Below, in pieces: positions 1 through 7,876 of a DNA stretch of 11,103 nucleotides. Source of the DNA: Sulfitobacter sp. GTDB taxonomy: Bacteria; Pseudomonadota; Alphaproteobacteria; Rhodobacterales; Rhodobacteraceae. Under the pieces are notes generated by a model. The model saw nothing but the letters and a program-made list of their open reading frames with translations. It had not been told where the DNA came from and did not search any database. A program made the position numbers and the translations under genes. Numbering within the stretch: position 1 is the first letter of the stretch; every line of letters starts with the position of its first letter. The DNA is taken from assembly GCA_024636405.1 (NCBI GenBank), contig JAGXHC010000087.1, positions 1 to 11,103 of the forward strand, given 5' to 3'.

Positions 1-330
1 CCTGATGCGCTGGCGGCGGTTCAGGCGGGTACGCTGACGCTGGTTGACATCCGCAGGCCGGATGAATGGGCGCGCACGGGGGTGCCACAGGGCGCGGTGC
101 CACTGGACATGCGGCAGGACGATTTTATGCAGGCGCTGCTGGTTGCGGTGGGCGGCGACACGACATTGCCCATCGCGTTGATCTGCGCGCGCGGGGTGCG
201 ATCGCGGGATGTGGCGGCGCGTCTGCGGACGGCTGGTTTCACCCAGATCATTGACGTGCCGGAGGGCATGACAGGGTCCGGCGCGGGGCCTGGATGGATC
301 GCGCGGGGCTTGCCGGTCAGTCAGATCTGA
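1..330 (+). CDS. Rhodanese-like domain protein, 3' part (5' end outside window)
   Basis: The reading frame is open from the first base and gives 109 residues ending in a TGA stop, so the start lies to the left. Rhodanese domains bind sulfur as a persulfide on an active-site cysteine and hand it to thiophilic acceptors. The visible part holds the early VDIR-x-PDEW motif (residues 15-23), which is typical of the domain, and an active-site loop CARGVRS (residues 62-68). That loop fits the CxxGxR pattern, with Cys62 as the predicted persulfide carrier. No second domain or membrane segment is visible, so it looks like a small single-domain cytoplasmic protein, although anything upstream is unseen. 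An internal GTG at 82 could be read as a start, but it would remove the first strand and VDIR motif and is unlikely. The gene converges on opgH, 64 bases away. The physiological acceptor cannot be inferred here. Confidence 0.85.
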   Translation, partial: PDALAAVQAGTLTLVDIRRPDEWARTGVPQGAVPLDMRQDDFMQALLVAVGGDTTLPIALICARGVRSRDVAARLRTAGFTQIIDVPEGMTGSGAGPGWIARGLPVSQI

Positions 331-365
331 CGCGCTCGACGGACAATACCTTGCAAGGAACTGGT

Positions 366-387
366 GCGGGGTTTTGCGAAACCCCGC
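366..387. terminator. Hairpin between convergent genes, likely bidirectional terminator
   Basis: GCGGGGTTT (366-374) pairs perfectly with AAACCCCGC (379-387) around a 4-base TGCG loop, a 9-bp stem. It sits in the 64-base space between the stop of the rhodanese gene and the stop of opgH, so it can serve both. There is no long T-run after it on either strand, so the call rests on position and stem strength. A 10-base palindrome, CCTTGCAAGG, lies just before it at 349-358. Confidence 0.6.
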
Positions 388-394
388 TGCACTG

Positions 395-2308
395 TCACTC
401 TGCGGGCAGGTCACCCCGCCGCAAGATCCGGTCACGCAGCGCGGCGCGTTCGGCGCGCGCACGGGTCACGATGCCGGGTTCGCGCAGGGTGTGCGGGCTG
501 TCCAGCCGAAACCCCTGTGGCGCGCGCCGTGCAATATTGACCCCCGACAGCGCCGACAGCGGCACCGCCAGCACCAGACTGAACACGATGGGCACCAACC
601 AAAGCGATACAAGCCCCGCAATCAGTCCTGCCAAGAGCACCAGTCCCAGCACCGTCTCGACCCAATGAAACCCAAGCAGCGTGCGCAGCGGATAGCCGCG
701 CGCATCCCGGCGCTGCGGCGCCCAGGGTTCTGACCGGGTGAAGATCGCGCGCAGAACCGCGCGGGTCTGCTGGATCATCAGGATCGGCGCATAGGCAATG
801 GACAGCAACACCTCAACCGCGAAGGCGGTCAGAAATGCGCGGTGTCCGCCAAATACGCGCGTGGCTTTGGGGAAGGCCGCGATGATGCCCGCGCCCGCGA
901 TTTTCGGCGTCAGCAACATGGCGTACATGATGATCAGGAACACGGCACTGTCGATATGGCTCATCGCCGGGGGCCAGTCGGGAAAAAACGGATGTGCCTC
1001 GTTGAAGTAGCGGATCACGTTGGTGTCCGCGTCCTTGCCCAGCAATGCCCAGACCACAAGCAGCACGAACCACGCAGGGCTTAGCAGATAACTGACCGCG
1101 CCGTGGAACAGATGGAACCGCGACACCGGATGCAGGCCGGCGGTGCCCAGCAGGCGCAGGTGTTGCAGGTTGCCCCGGCACCAGCGGCGGTCGCGCAAAA
1201 CGTAATCGATCAGCGTCGCCGGCGTTTCCTCAAAGCTGCCTGACACGCGCGGCAGGAACCGCACCCGCCAGCCCGCGCGACGCAGCAGACCTGCCTCTAC
1301 GAAATCATGGCTCAGGATCAGATCGGCACGCCCGCGCCGCCCTTGCAGATGCGGCAGCCCCGCGCTTTGGGCGAAGGCGCGGGTGCGGATAATCGCGTTG
1401 TGACCCCAATAGTTGCCCTCATGGCGCGACCACAGGGCCAGCCCCTCGGCCAACAGCCAGCCATAGGCGATGTTGGAGAATTGTTGCAGGCGCGCAAACA
1501 GCGTGTCCGCACCGATCAGCATCGGAAAGGTCTGGATCAGACCCGCGTCCGCATCCGCGCTCAGCTCTGACGCCAGCCGTTCAATGGCGCGTCCCGCCAT
1601 CAGGCTGTCGGCGTCCAGCACCACCATGCCCTCGTACCCTGCGCCCCAGCCGGTAATCCAGTCCACGATATTGCCCACCTTCTTGTCGGTGTTCATTGCA
1701 CGGCGGCGGTAGTGCACTCCGATGCCCGCAGGAGCCGCGGCGCGCAGCCGCTCGAAGGCCTGCCATTCGTGTGCCGCGATTGCGTCATCATTGCTGTCGG
1801 ACAGGATGAACAGCGCATAACGGTGCGGCCCCTTGCGCCGCGACAGATCGTGCAGCATGGCGGCGGCATTTCCGAATACATCCCAAGGCACTTCGTTATA
1901 GATCGGAACCAGCAGCGCCACGTCAAGCGGGGCCACGGCGGCGGGACCGCGGCTGTCTGCGTCCTCACGGGCCAAAATACCCGCCACGGCGACACCCACG
2001 GTGCTGACCGATAGCGTAACCCAGACAAAGGTCGCGCCGATCATGCTTAGCAGCGCCCATTCAAGTCCCGTCATGCCGCTGCCCGAAAGCCAGCCGTACA
2101 GACCAAAGAGCAACAGACCGGTGCCAATAAGGGCCGGGGCAAAGACCGAAATCCGCCACCCCACAGACCGGTGTCGTGGATCGCCAGGTGGGCGGTGCCG
2201 GGGTGCGCGCGACAGATCCTGCACCTGCATGTCCAGCGGCGCGCGCGGCGGCATGGACATCACCAATGGGGTTGTGCCGGTCATGGTTTCGTCCATCGGT
2301 AAAGCCAT
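395..2308 (-). CDS. opgH: Glucans biosynthesis glucosyltransferase H (OpgH/MdoH)
   Basis: OpgH is the inner-membrane family 2 glycosyltransferase that polymerises the beta-1,2-glucan backbone of OPGs from UDP-glucose and feeds it to the periplasm. The 637-residue product has two N-terminal membrane segments (about 55-73 and 83-110). A cytoplasmic GT2 domain follows with PIYNE (135-139), FILSDSND (167-174), VVLDADS (229-235, the metal/UDP-binding DxD-type site), YWGHNAIIR (300-308), SHDFVEA (333-339, catalytic Asp) and RDRRWCRGN (372-380, the QxxRW-type motif). Several hydrophobic segments then run to about residue 590. These motifs closely match E. coli OpgH, which has about 847 residues; this protein lacks most of that N-terminal extension and C-terminal tail. 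It is the last gene of the opg set. The listed start overlaps opgG by 28 bases. An in-frame ATG at 2284 would instead give an ATGA overlap typical of coupled translation, and no Shine-Dalgarno sequence clearly decides between them. Confidence 0.95.
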   Translation of the reverse strand: MALPMDETMTGTTPLVMSMPPRAPLDMQVQDLSRAPRHRPPGDPRHRSVGWRISVFAPALIGTGLLLFGLYGWLSGSGMTGLEWALLSMIGATFVWVTLSVSTVGVAVAGILAREDADSRGPAAVAPLDVALLVPIYNEVPWDVFGNAAAMLHDLSRRKGPHRYALFILSDSNDDAIAAHEWQAFERLRAAAPAGIGVHYRRRAMNTDKKVGNIVDWITGWGAGYEGMVVLDADSLMAGRAIERLASELSADADAGLIQTFPMLIGADTLFARLQQFSNIAYGWLLAEGLALWSRHEGNYWGHNAIIRTRAFAQSAGLPHLQGRRGRADLILSHDFVEAGLLRRAGWRVRFLPRVSGSFEETPATLIDYVLRDRRWCRGNLQHLRLLGTAGLHPVSRFHLFHGAVSYLLSPAWFVLLVVWALLGKDADTNVIRYFNEAHPFFPDWPPAMSHIDSAVFLIIMYAMLLTPKIAGAGIIAAFPKATRVFGGHRAFLTAFAVEVLLSIAYAPILMIQQTRAVLRAIFTRSEPWAPQRRDARGYPLRTLLGFHWVETVLGLVLLAGLIAGLVSLWLVPIVFSLVLAVPLSALSGVNIARRAPQGFRLDSPHTLREPGIVTRARAERAALRDRILRRGDLPAE

Positions 2309-3807
2309 ATTTCGCTCAGCGGTGCACCGGCCAGCCGCAGTTGTGCGCGGAACTCGACCAGTTCGGCATCGCGGGGGCTGAAGGTGAAGGCAAGGCGCGG
2401 TCCTTGCGTTTCGGGATTGCGTTGCACGATGCCGGGGGTGATGTCACCCGCCGAGGTGCGCAGCATGATTTCAATTTGCGAAAGGTCGTCGGGCACCTGC
2501 GGTCCTGCGTCGAAGTCGATGACCACGACCTGACCGCCTTCGGGTCTGCCGCCAATGGCGGTGTTCAGCACGCGCAGCGGCGCGTCCGACCGCTTTGGCA
2601 CAGGATCTCCGCCCCAATCGATGGTATAGCTCATCACCTGCGAGGCTCCAGCCGCCAGCGGTGCTGAGGGTCGCCAATAGGCAACGATATTGTCATAAAC
2701 CTCAAGGTCCGCAGGAATTTCCACCAGCGTGACCGCCCCCGGTCCCCAATCTTCGCCCGGTGTGATCCAGACGGAGGGACGGGTGTGATACAGCGCCTCA
2801 AGGTCATTGTAGTCCGAAAAAGCGCGCTTGCGCTGCATCAGGCCAAAGCCACGCGGATTATCATCGGCAAATGCGCTGACCTGAAGGCCGACGGGGTTGG
2901 ACAATGCGCGCCACAGCACCTCATCTGCGCCATTGTGGATCAGCAATCCGTCGCTGTCATGCACCGCCGGGCGAAAGTCCGAGAACCGCTGGCGCATGGT
3001 GTCATCGAACAGAAACATTGAGGTCAGCGGCGCGAGCCCCATGTGGCTCAGGTCGGTGCGCGCAAACACCTCTGCCTGCACGGCCATACGCAGTACTGCG
3101 CCTTGTGTGATCTCGAACCTGTAGGCGCCAGTGCAAGACGGAGAATCGAGCAATGCATGCAGGATCACGACGTCCGAATGATCGTCAGGGGTTTCGAGCC
3201 AAATCGACGTGAAATCCGGAAATTCCTCGCCCAAGGGGTCGCCGGTCTTGAGCGCGAGCCCCCGCGCGGACAGCCCATAGGTCTGACCCGTGCCAATGCC
3301 CCGAAAATAGCTGGCGCCCTGAAATACGCAGTATTCCTGAAAGACACCGGGCTTTTCAAGCTCTGCGCGCAGGCGCAGCCCGGAATATCCCAGCGTGTCG
3401 TCCACGGGCAGATCGGGAAACTGGTCGGTGGTGTCAAAGACGCCCATGTCAAAGGCGATGCGCCGGGCCTGACCGTCCTGCACCACATTGATTGCGACTG
3501 CCTGCGGGAAATAGAGACCTGCGGGAAACAGATCGACCCGCTGCGGCGCGTCGGTGTCTTCCCAAAGCGCGTTGCGGTGATCAAACCAGATCTGGCGGAA
3601 CTGATCATAGCTCAGGTCGCGCCAGCCTTGCGGCACCTTGGGACGCGGCGCATAGGGTTGCGACGCAAGAATGCGCGCACGGCTGCGCAGGATTTCGGCA
3701 TCAAAGGGTGTCGCATCGCCCAAAGTCAGACCGGGCTCTTCCGCCCATACAGCGCCGGGCACGGCGGCCAGTGCCGCCAGCGCCTTTAATACGTCACGGC
3801 GCAGCAT
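2281..3807 (-). CDS. opgG: Periplasmic glucan biosynthesis protein OpgG (MdoG/OpgD family)
   Basis: This is a 508-residue periplasmic protein of the OpgG/OpgD family, which is needed to make and shape OPGs. E. coli OpgG and OpgD belong to glycoside hydrolase family 186, and OpgD cuts beta-1,2-glucan. The N-terminus carries RRDVLK (3-8) and a short, weakly hydrophobic stretch ending AVWA before EE, so cleavage after about residue 22 is likely. The pattern suits a twin-arginine (Tat) signal. Family landmarks are SYDQFRQIWF (66-75), RGIGTGQTYGLSARGLALKT (169-188) and GFGLMQRKRAF-SDYNDLEALY (320-340), followed by RPSVWITP (343-350). The acidic residues around 332-337 fall where the family's catalytic acid is expected, but I cannot prove the alignment. 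The length matches E. coli OpgG (511). Its ATG overlaps the opgC TAA by one base (TAATG), which indicates translational coupling. It could equally be named OpgD, since only one family member is present here. Confidence 0.93.
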   Translation of the reverse strand: MLRRDVLKALAALAAVPGAVWAEEPGLTLGDATPFDAEILRSRARILASQPYAPRPKVPQGWRDLSYDQFRQIWFDHRNALWEDTDAPQRVDLFPAGLYFPQAVAINVVQDGQARRIAFDMGVFDTTDQFPDLPVDDTLGYSGLRLRAELEKPGVFQEYCVFQGASYFRGIGTGQTYGLSARGLALKTGDPLGEEFPDFTSIWLETPDDHSDVVILHALLDSPSCTGAYRFEITQGAVLRMAVQAEVFARTDLSHMGLAPLTSMFLFDDTMRQRFSDFRPAVHDSDGLLIHNGADEVLWRALSNPVGLQVSAFADDNPRGFGLMQRKRAFSDYNDLEALYHTRPSVWITPGEDWGPGAVTLVEIPADLEVYDNIVAYWRPSAPLAAGASQVMSYTIDWGGDPVPKRSDAPLRVLNTAIGGRPEGGQVVVIDFDAGPQVPDDLSQIEIMLRTSAGDITPGIVQRNPETQGPRLAFTFSPRDAELVEFRAQLRLAGAPLSEIWLYRWTKP

Positions 3808-5072
3808 TACGTATCCGCCTTCTTGCGCCAGGGGTGGGATTTGAACCAGCCCGCGCCATAGGCGGTCGCGACCAGCACCAGCGCCCCCCCAAGGTTGATC
3901 AGCAACACATTGGCGGTCTCGCGGTTGGTGAAATCCATGACAAACCCCATGACGCGCGCCGTGAACATGGACACGACGAAGACCGCCAGCGACTGTTGCC
4001 CGACCTTCAGGATCACCGCCACCAATCCACCCCAGACCTGTGACAGCGCCCCGGTCCCCCGTGCCATCAGCCGCGCGCCGCCATCCCCTGCGATGACCCA
4101 GGCCAGATAAGCAAGCCCAAGGAAATGCACATGGCGCAACAGTCCGAAATCGGATTTGTCGGTCAGCCCCGCGATGGCCAACCGCACGTCCGTGACCGGG
4201 TTGCCGTCAAACGCGCCAAACCATTCACGCTCCACCGCGCGCACGCCAATATTGCTCAGCGGGATGTTCAGCAGAACGATCGCGGCCGCCAGCGCAATCA
4301 GCGCGGGCGTCACGGGCGGCTTTGGCAGCCAGCCGCGCATAAATGCAAAACCGGTGAAAAAGACCAGTTGCCAGCCGAACGGATTGAAGAACCAGGTCCG
4401 GTCTGACCACGGCTCTGCCGGCAGCGCTAGATGCCACGCCTCCAGCCCCAGCGGTTTCAGCAATGCGTCCTGTGCCAGCAGCCAGATCGCGATAATCAAG
4501 GCCGCGACCAGCCCCGGATGAACCCGCGACGCGGCCATCATCAATGGCATCATGATCAGCACGACCATATACATCGGCAGCACGTCAAAATAGTTTGGCA
4601 CGTAGGTCAGCGTCATCAGACCGACCAATTGCGGCCCCGGTTCCTGAAAGAACTTCCACAGATTGAGCGACCCGATATAGCGCGTACCGCCGCCGTCAAA
4701 CCAGATATCAAGTGCGGCCATCAGCGTTGCGACTGCCATGAACAGCCCGATATGCGCCCAGTAGACCTGCCAGACGCGGAAACCGACCCGCGCTGTGCCC
4801 AGCCGCCAACCCATGCGATCAAACGCGCCGCCAAAGGCAATGGCAGAGGCCATGCCGGAGCAAAAGACGAAGATCTCAGTGGCGTCGGAAAAACCCCAGC
4901 GCGCGGGAATCCAAGAAGACAGAAAATTGCCCGGCGCATGGGCGATCAGGATGATGAACATCGCAATACCGCGAAAGAAATCAAGCCGCAGGTCGCGCAG
5001 ACGCCTGACCGATTTCGCGCCAAGCGCGGTGACGGGTCGGGACGGGATGTGGGCGGCGTCGGCAAATGTCAT
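3807..5072 (-). CDS. opgC: OpgC-type membrane acyltransferase (OPG succinyltransferase)
   Basis: OpgC proteins are polytopic inner-membrane acyltransferases that add succinyl (or other acyl) groups to periplasmic glucans and so make them anionic. The 421-residue product begins with a basic, soluble stretch and then RDLRLDFFRGIAMFIILIAH (26-45), the conserved opening of the family, followed by SDATEIFVFCSGM (62-74). About ten hydrophobic helices can be seen, for example 33-48, 64-82, 105-122, 164-182, 187-201, 232-246, 255-270, 312-328, 347-373 and 389-408. The conserved His45 and the Glu66 region lie where catalysis is expected in this family, though that is inferred. It follows the TPR gene by 30 bases and overlaps opgG by one base, so the three opg genes form one translationally coupled unit. 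A weak GGA lies upstream of the ATG and the ribosome binding site is poor. No other start is clearly better. Confidence 0.92.
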   Translation of the reverse strand: MTFADAAHIPSRPVTALGAKSVRRLRDLRLDFFRGIAMFIILIAHAPGNFLSSWIPARWGFSDATEIFVFCSGMASAIAFGGAFDRMGWRLGTARVGFRVWQVYWAHIGLFMAVATLMAALDIWFDGGGTRYIGSLNLWKFFQEPGPQLVGLMTLTYVPNYFDVLPMYMVVLIMMPLMMAASRVHPGLVAALIIAIWLLAQDALLKPLGLEAWHLALPAEPWSDRTWFFNPFGWQLVFFTGFAFMRGWLPKPPVTPALIALAAAIVLLNIPLSNIGVRAVEREWFGAFDGNPVTDVRLAIAGLTDKSDFGLLRHVHFLGLAYLAWVIAGDGGARLMARGTGALSQVWGGLVAVILKVGQQSLAVFVVSMFTARVMGFVMDFTNRETANVLLINLGGALVLVATAYGAGWFKSHPWRKKADT

Positions 5073-5102
5073 GACGTCAGGATTTTCCGGGTCGTTGCTG
5101 GG

Positions 5103-6452
5103 TTATTGCGCGGGGATGCGCCGTGCTCTGGTCAGGCGGTCAAAACGGATGGAAGTAAAGCGGTCTTCGTGTCCGGCGCGCAGTGCAAGCCGTTCCAGCA
5201 GCATGGTTTCAGTTTCGTCGAAATGGCCCGACCGCAGGCCCGCGTCAATGGTCATGCGCTCAAACACATCGCGTTGGGCGTGACTTCCGCCGATTGTGCG
5301 CATCAATGGGCGGGCAGCCGCCAATTGCGCGAACGCCTGCACATATCTGCCTTCGGAAAAGGCGCGCAAGCCTGCAAGAGCGGCAACACCGGGATCGGTC
5401 ACACGCAAAGACATCTCGCCGCTGCGGGCAGAATCGCGTACGAACCGCGCCGTCATCGCGTCTTTTGCGGTCTCGGACCGCGCGCCGCCAAGCGCCAGCA
5501 TGTAGTGCAGATCCGCAAACACCAGACAGCCATCACCGACCCGCTTTTCCGATAGCGTGGCAAGTTCCTGCCAACGCAGGCCCACATCGACGCCTTCAAG
5601 TTCCAGCCGCATCAGCAGTGACGTGGCATTGGCAATGTCGCGGTAGTCGTCGGTCTTGTCGGCCCGGATCTGGTCGTCATAAAGCGCAAGGGCGATATCC
5701 AATTCGCCGCGGTCCAGATGCAGCAGCGCCTTGTGCCACCAGACGTGGTAGCGGAAATTGTTTGACTGATCCCAAGCACTTGCATGGCTTTCTATCAGTG
5801 CGATGCCGGCATCGGGTTCGGCGCGCATGTCGTGGACATGGGCCACGGCATGCAACCCCCAGGCGTCGTCCGGCGTGTGGATCAGCCCGGCGCGCCCGGT
5901 GCGTTCGGCGGCGGCATAATCTCCGGTTTCTTCGAGCGTGAAAGCGTGGCACCCAAGCACATAGCCGCGCAGCGGATGGTCCATGTCGTGCGCCGCCAGG
6001 ACGCGCTCAATGGACATGCGCATACCCGCCGCATCACCAAGGATAAACCGGATTGCATGGCTTACCTTGGCGGTGAGCGTGTCTTGCGGGCAGGCGCGCA
6101 GGGTCTGTTCAAGTGTTGCGATGGCTGCGGAGGGGCTGCCGTCGAGCCAGCCTTCCAATGCCTGAACCCAGCAGTCTTCGCGCGTGCTGATCGAGGTCTG
6201 CGCGCGTGCGGCCTTTGCGGCGACAAGGGCGCCGTGCGCCACCTGCACCAGTTCCGCCCGGCCCATCATCAGCGAAAATATCCCCCGCGCCGCATGTCCC
6301 ATGGCGAACTGCGGTTCGGATTCCAGCACCGCAGCCAGATGTACCGGCGTCTGCGTGCCATGGGCCAGAAAGGCGCGCACCATCGCGTTCCAGCTTTCCA
6401 AAGCGGCGGCGGTTTCCAGAGAAATGGTGGCGTTACAGATATCTGTCTTCAT
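5103..6452 (-). CDS. TTC38-like tetratricopeptide repeat protein
   Basis: The 449-residue, soluble, helix-rich product has no signal peptide and no membrane segment, so it is predicted cytoplasmic. It resembles the tetratricopeptide repeat protein 38 (TTC38) family found in many alphaproteobacteria and in animals, and its length is close to the human member (about 470). Recognisable blocks are DDAWGLHAVAHVHDMR (195-210), ESHASAWDQSNNFRYHVWWH (221-240) with KALLHLDRGELDIAL after it (241-255), and AFAQLAAARP (373-382). TPR-like helix pairs can be followed through about 100-270 and again at 355-425. No catalytic motif can be assigned. The His- and Trp-rich core at 201-240 is much more conserved-looking than ordinary TPRs and might bind a ligand or metal, which is speculative. 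A plausible AAAGG ribosome binding site lies 8 bases before the ATG. It is the first gene ahead of opgC, with a 30-base gap, so it is probably cotranscribed, but a role in OPG synthesis is unproven. Confidence 0.8.
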   Translation of the reverse strand: MKTDICNATISLETAAALESWNAMVRAFLAHGTQTPVHLAAVLESEPQFAMGHAARGIFSLMMGRAELVQVAHGALVAAKAARAQTSISTREDCWVQALEGWLDGSPSAAIATLEQTLRACPQDTLTAKVSHAIRFILGDAAGMRMSIERVLAAHDMDHPLRGYVLGCHAFTLEETGDYAAAERTGRAGLIHTPDDAWGLHAVAHVHDMRAEPDAGIALIESHASAWDQSNNFRYHVWWHKALLHLDRGELDIALALYDDQIRADKTDDYRDIANATSLLMRLELEGVDVGLRWQELATLSEKRVGDGCLVFADLHYMLALGGARSETAKDAMTARFVRDSARSGEMSLRVTDPGVAALAGLRAFSEGRYVQAFAQLAAARPLMRTIGGSHAQRDVFERMTIDAGLRSGHFDETETMLLERLALRAGHEDRFTSIRFDRLTRARRIPAQ

Positions 6453-6661
6453 ACGGGCGGCCTTTTCGACAATTTCGCGTCTGACCCACAGCTTTACTCT
6501 TAAATTCCCGTCTCCGTACGCCGCGACCCCGGCTCACACGTCAACGTGAAGGGCCAGCGCGCTTTCGTGAAAGTTATGTCACATTTGGTGGCGAAAACGC
6601 TGTCCTGCGCGCCCCTTGTCGGCGGGCATCGGTTTTCAGTGGGTGCTGCGCCCCGATTGTG
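6453..6661 (-). promoter_or_regulatory. Spacer likely holding the promoter of the TPR-opgCGH set
   Basis: This 209-base gap lies between the CoA-transferase stop and the TPR gene start, both on the - strand. I see no coding frame with gene-like character and no terminator with a T-run. On the - strand there is a TTGACG hexamer that would suit a -35 box. It lies inside the short palindrome CACGT-CA-ACGTG (6537-6548), but no convincing -10 box sits at the right distance. A small inverted repeat, CTTTC-GT-GAAAG, lies near 6571-6582. Because no terminator is evident, read-through from the TPP enzyme/CoA-transferase pair cannot be excluded. Confidence 0.3.
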
Positions 6662-7876
6662 TCAATCAGCCTCGGGAGTAGCTTTCGGCAGATATCTGGC
6701 CAGCACCTCATCCGTGTGCTCGCCAAAATGTGGCGGGGCGCGGTCAAACCGCACAGGCGTGCGCGAGAACTTCAGCGGATTTCCCAGCAGCCGCACGGCG
6801 CCTCCGGCGACATCATCCCGCGCGACGCTGACCACGGCGCTGCGCGCTTTGGCCTGTTCAGATCCCAGCGCCTCGGCGATGGTATTGATCGGCCCGGCCG
6901 GCACCTTGACCGCGCGCAATCGCGCCAGCAGGTCATCCTTGGAAAGCGCGCGCAGGGCCGGCTCAATATGCGTCATCAGGGCATCGCGGTTCTCAATCCG
7001 GCCCATGTTGGTTGAAAAGCGGGCATCAGCAGCGAGCCCCGCCAACCCCACGGCGTCACAGAACCGCGCGAATTGTGCGTCATTGCCCACCGCCAGCAGA
7101 ATATGCCCATCGGCACAGGCAAAACCGTCATAGGGAACGATATTGGGATGCGCATTTCCGCGCCGCGCAGGCAGTTCACCTGAGGTCAGGTAATTCACGC
7201 CTTCATTGACCAGCCAGGCCATCTGGGCATCGACCAGCGCCAGATCAATATGCTGGCCTTCGCCGGTGGCATCACGGTGGCGCAGGGCCGCGAGGATACC
7301 AATAGTTGCGTACATGCCGCACATCACATCGGCGATGCCAACGCCCACCTTCATCGGTGGTCCCGTCGGCGCGCCGGTGATCGACATGATGCCGCCAAAG
7401 CCCTGCGCCATCAGGTCATACCCCGGCTGGTCGCGCTGGGGACCGGTCTGGCCGTAGCCGGAAATGGAGCAATAGATCAGGCCCGGATGTGCGGCCAGCA
7501 AGCTGGTATGATCCAGCCCGTATTTCACCAGCCCGTCAGGCTTGAAGTTTTCCACGACCACATCGGCACGGGCCGCCAGTTGTCGTACAATATGCTGGCC
7601 TTCGGGGGTCGCAATATCTACGGCCACTGAACGTTTATTGCGGTTTGCGGCCATGAAATAGGCTGACAGATCGGTACGGTTGCCGTCGCTGTCGCGCACA
7701 AAGTTGGGCCCCCAACCGCGCGTGTCATCACCGCCGGTGCCGGGGTTTTCGATCTTGATCACCGTCGCGCCCATGTCGCCAAGCAATTGCGTGCATGTGG
7801 GCCCGGCAAGGATGCGCGTCAGGTCGAGAACAAACAATCCGTCCAGCGCGCCGGGTGTGGTTTCAGATGCGGCCAT
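6662..7876 (-). CDS. Class III (CaiB/BaiF) CoA-transferase
   Basis: Class III CoA-transferases move CoA between carboxylic acids through an aspartyl-CoA anhydride. The 404-residue product has the family opening LDGLFVLDLTRILAGP (11-26) and GATVIKIENP (36-45). Then come GDDTRGWGP (49-57), NRNKRSVAVD (78-87), DVVVENFKPD (105-114) and SISGYGQTGP (137-146). The block GVGIADVMCGMYA (178-190) holds the likely catalytic Asp183. GEGQHIDLALVDAQ (205-218) and VPAGPI (325-330) follow. The general pattern is closest to the branch that includes human SUGCT (succinyl-CoA:glutarate transferase), although GDDTRGWGP also recalls formyl-CoA:oxalate transferase. The acid substrate cannot be assigned from sequence. 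A strong GGGGAG ribosome binding site lies 6 bases before the ATG, inside the 3' end of the upstream TPP-enzyme gene. The two genes overlap by 14 bases, so they are surely cotranscribed and the proteins probably share a pathway. Confidence 0.9.
   Translation of the reverse strand: MAASETTPGALDGLFVLDLTRILAGPTCTQLLGDMGATVIKIENPGTGGDDTRGWGPNFVRDSDGNRTDLSAYFMAANRNKRSVAVDIATPEGQHIVRQLAARADVVVENFKPDGLVKYGLDHTSLLAAHPGLIYCSISGYGQTGPQRDQPGYDLMAQGFGGIMSITGAPTGPPMKVGVGIADVMCGMYATIGILAALRHRDATGEGQHIDLALVDAQMAWLVNEGVNYLTSGELPARRGNAHPNIVPYDGFACADGHILLAVGNDAQFARFCDAVGLAGLAADARFSTNMGRIENRDALMTHIEPALRALSKDDLLARLRAVKVPAGPINTIAEALGSEQAKARSAVVSVARDDVAGGAVRLLGNPLKFSRTPVRFDRAPPHFGEHTDEVLARYLPKATPEAD

Noticed and set aside
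3043..3789. Open frame of 248 codons on the + strand, opposite opgG
   Set aside because: It is a shadow of opgG without a convincing ribosome binding site or motif.
4431..5555. Open frame of 374 codons on the + strand, opposite opgC and the TPR gene
   Set aside because: It crosses the boundary of two well-supported - strand genes and has a low-complexity, His/Gln/Arg-rich composition without domain features.
6560..6595. CRP/FNR-like site (TGTGA...TTTCAC on the - strand) before the TPR gene
   Set aside because: The half-sites are separated by 8 rather than 6 bases and the second half is imperfect, so it does not fit the consensus.
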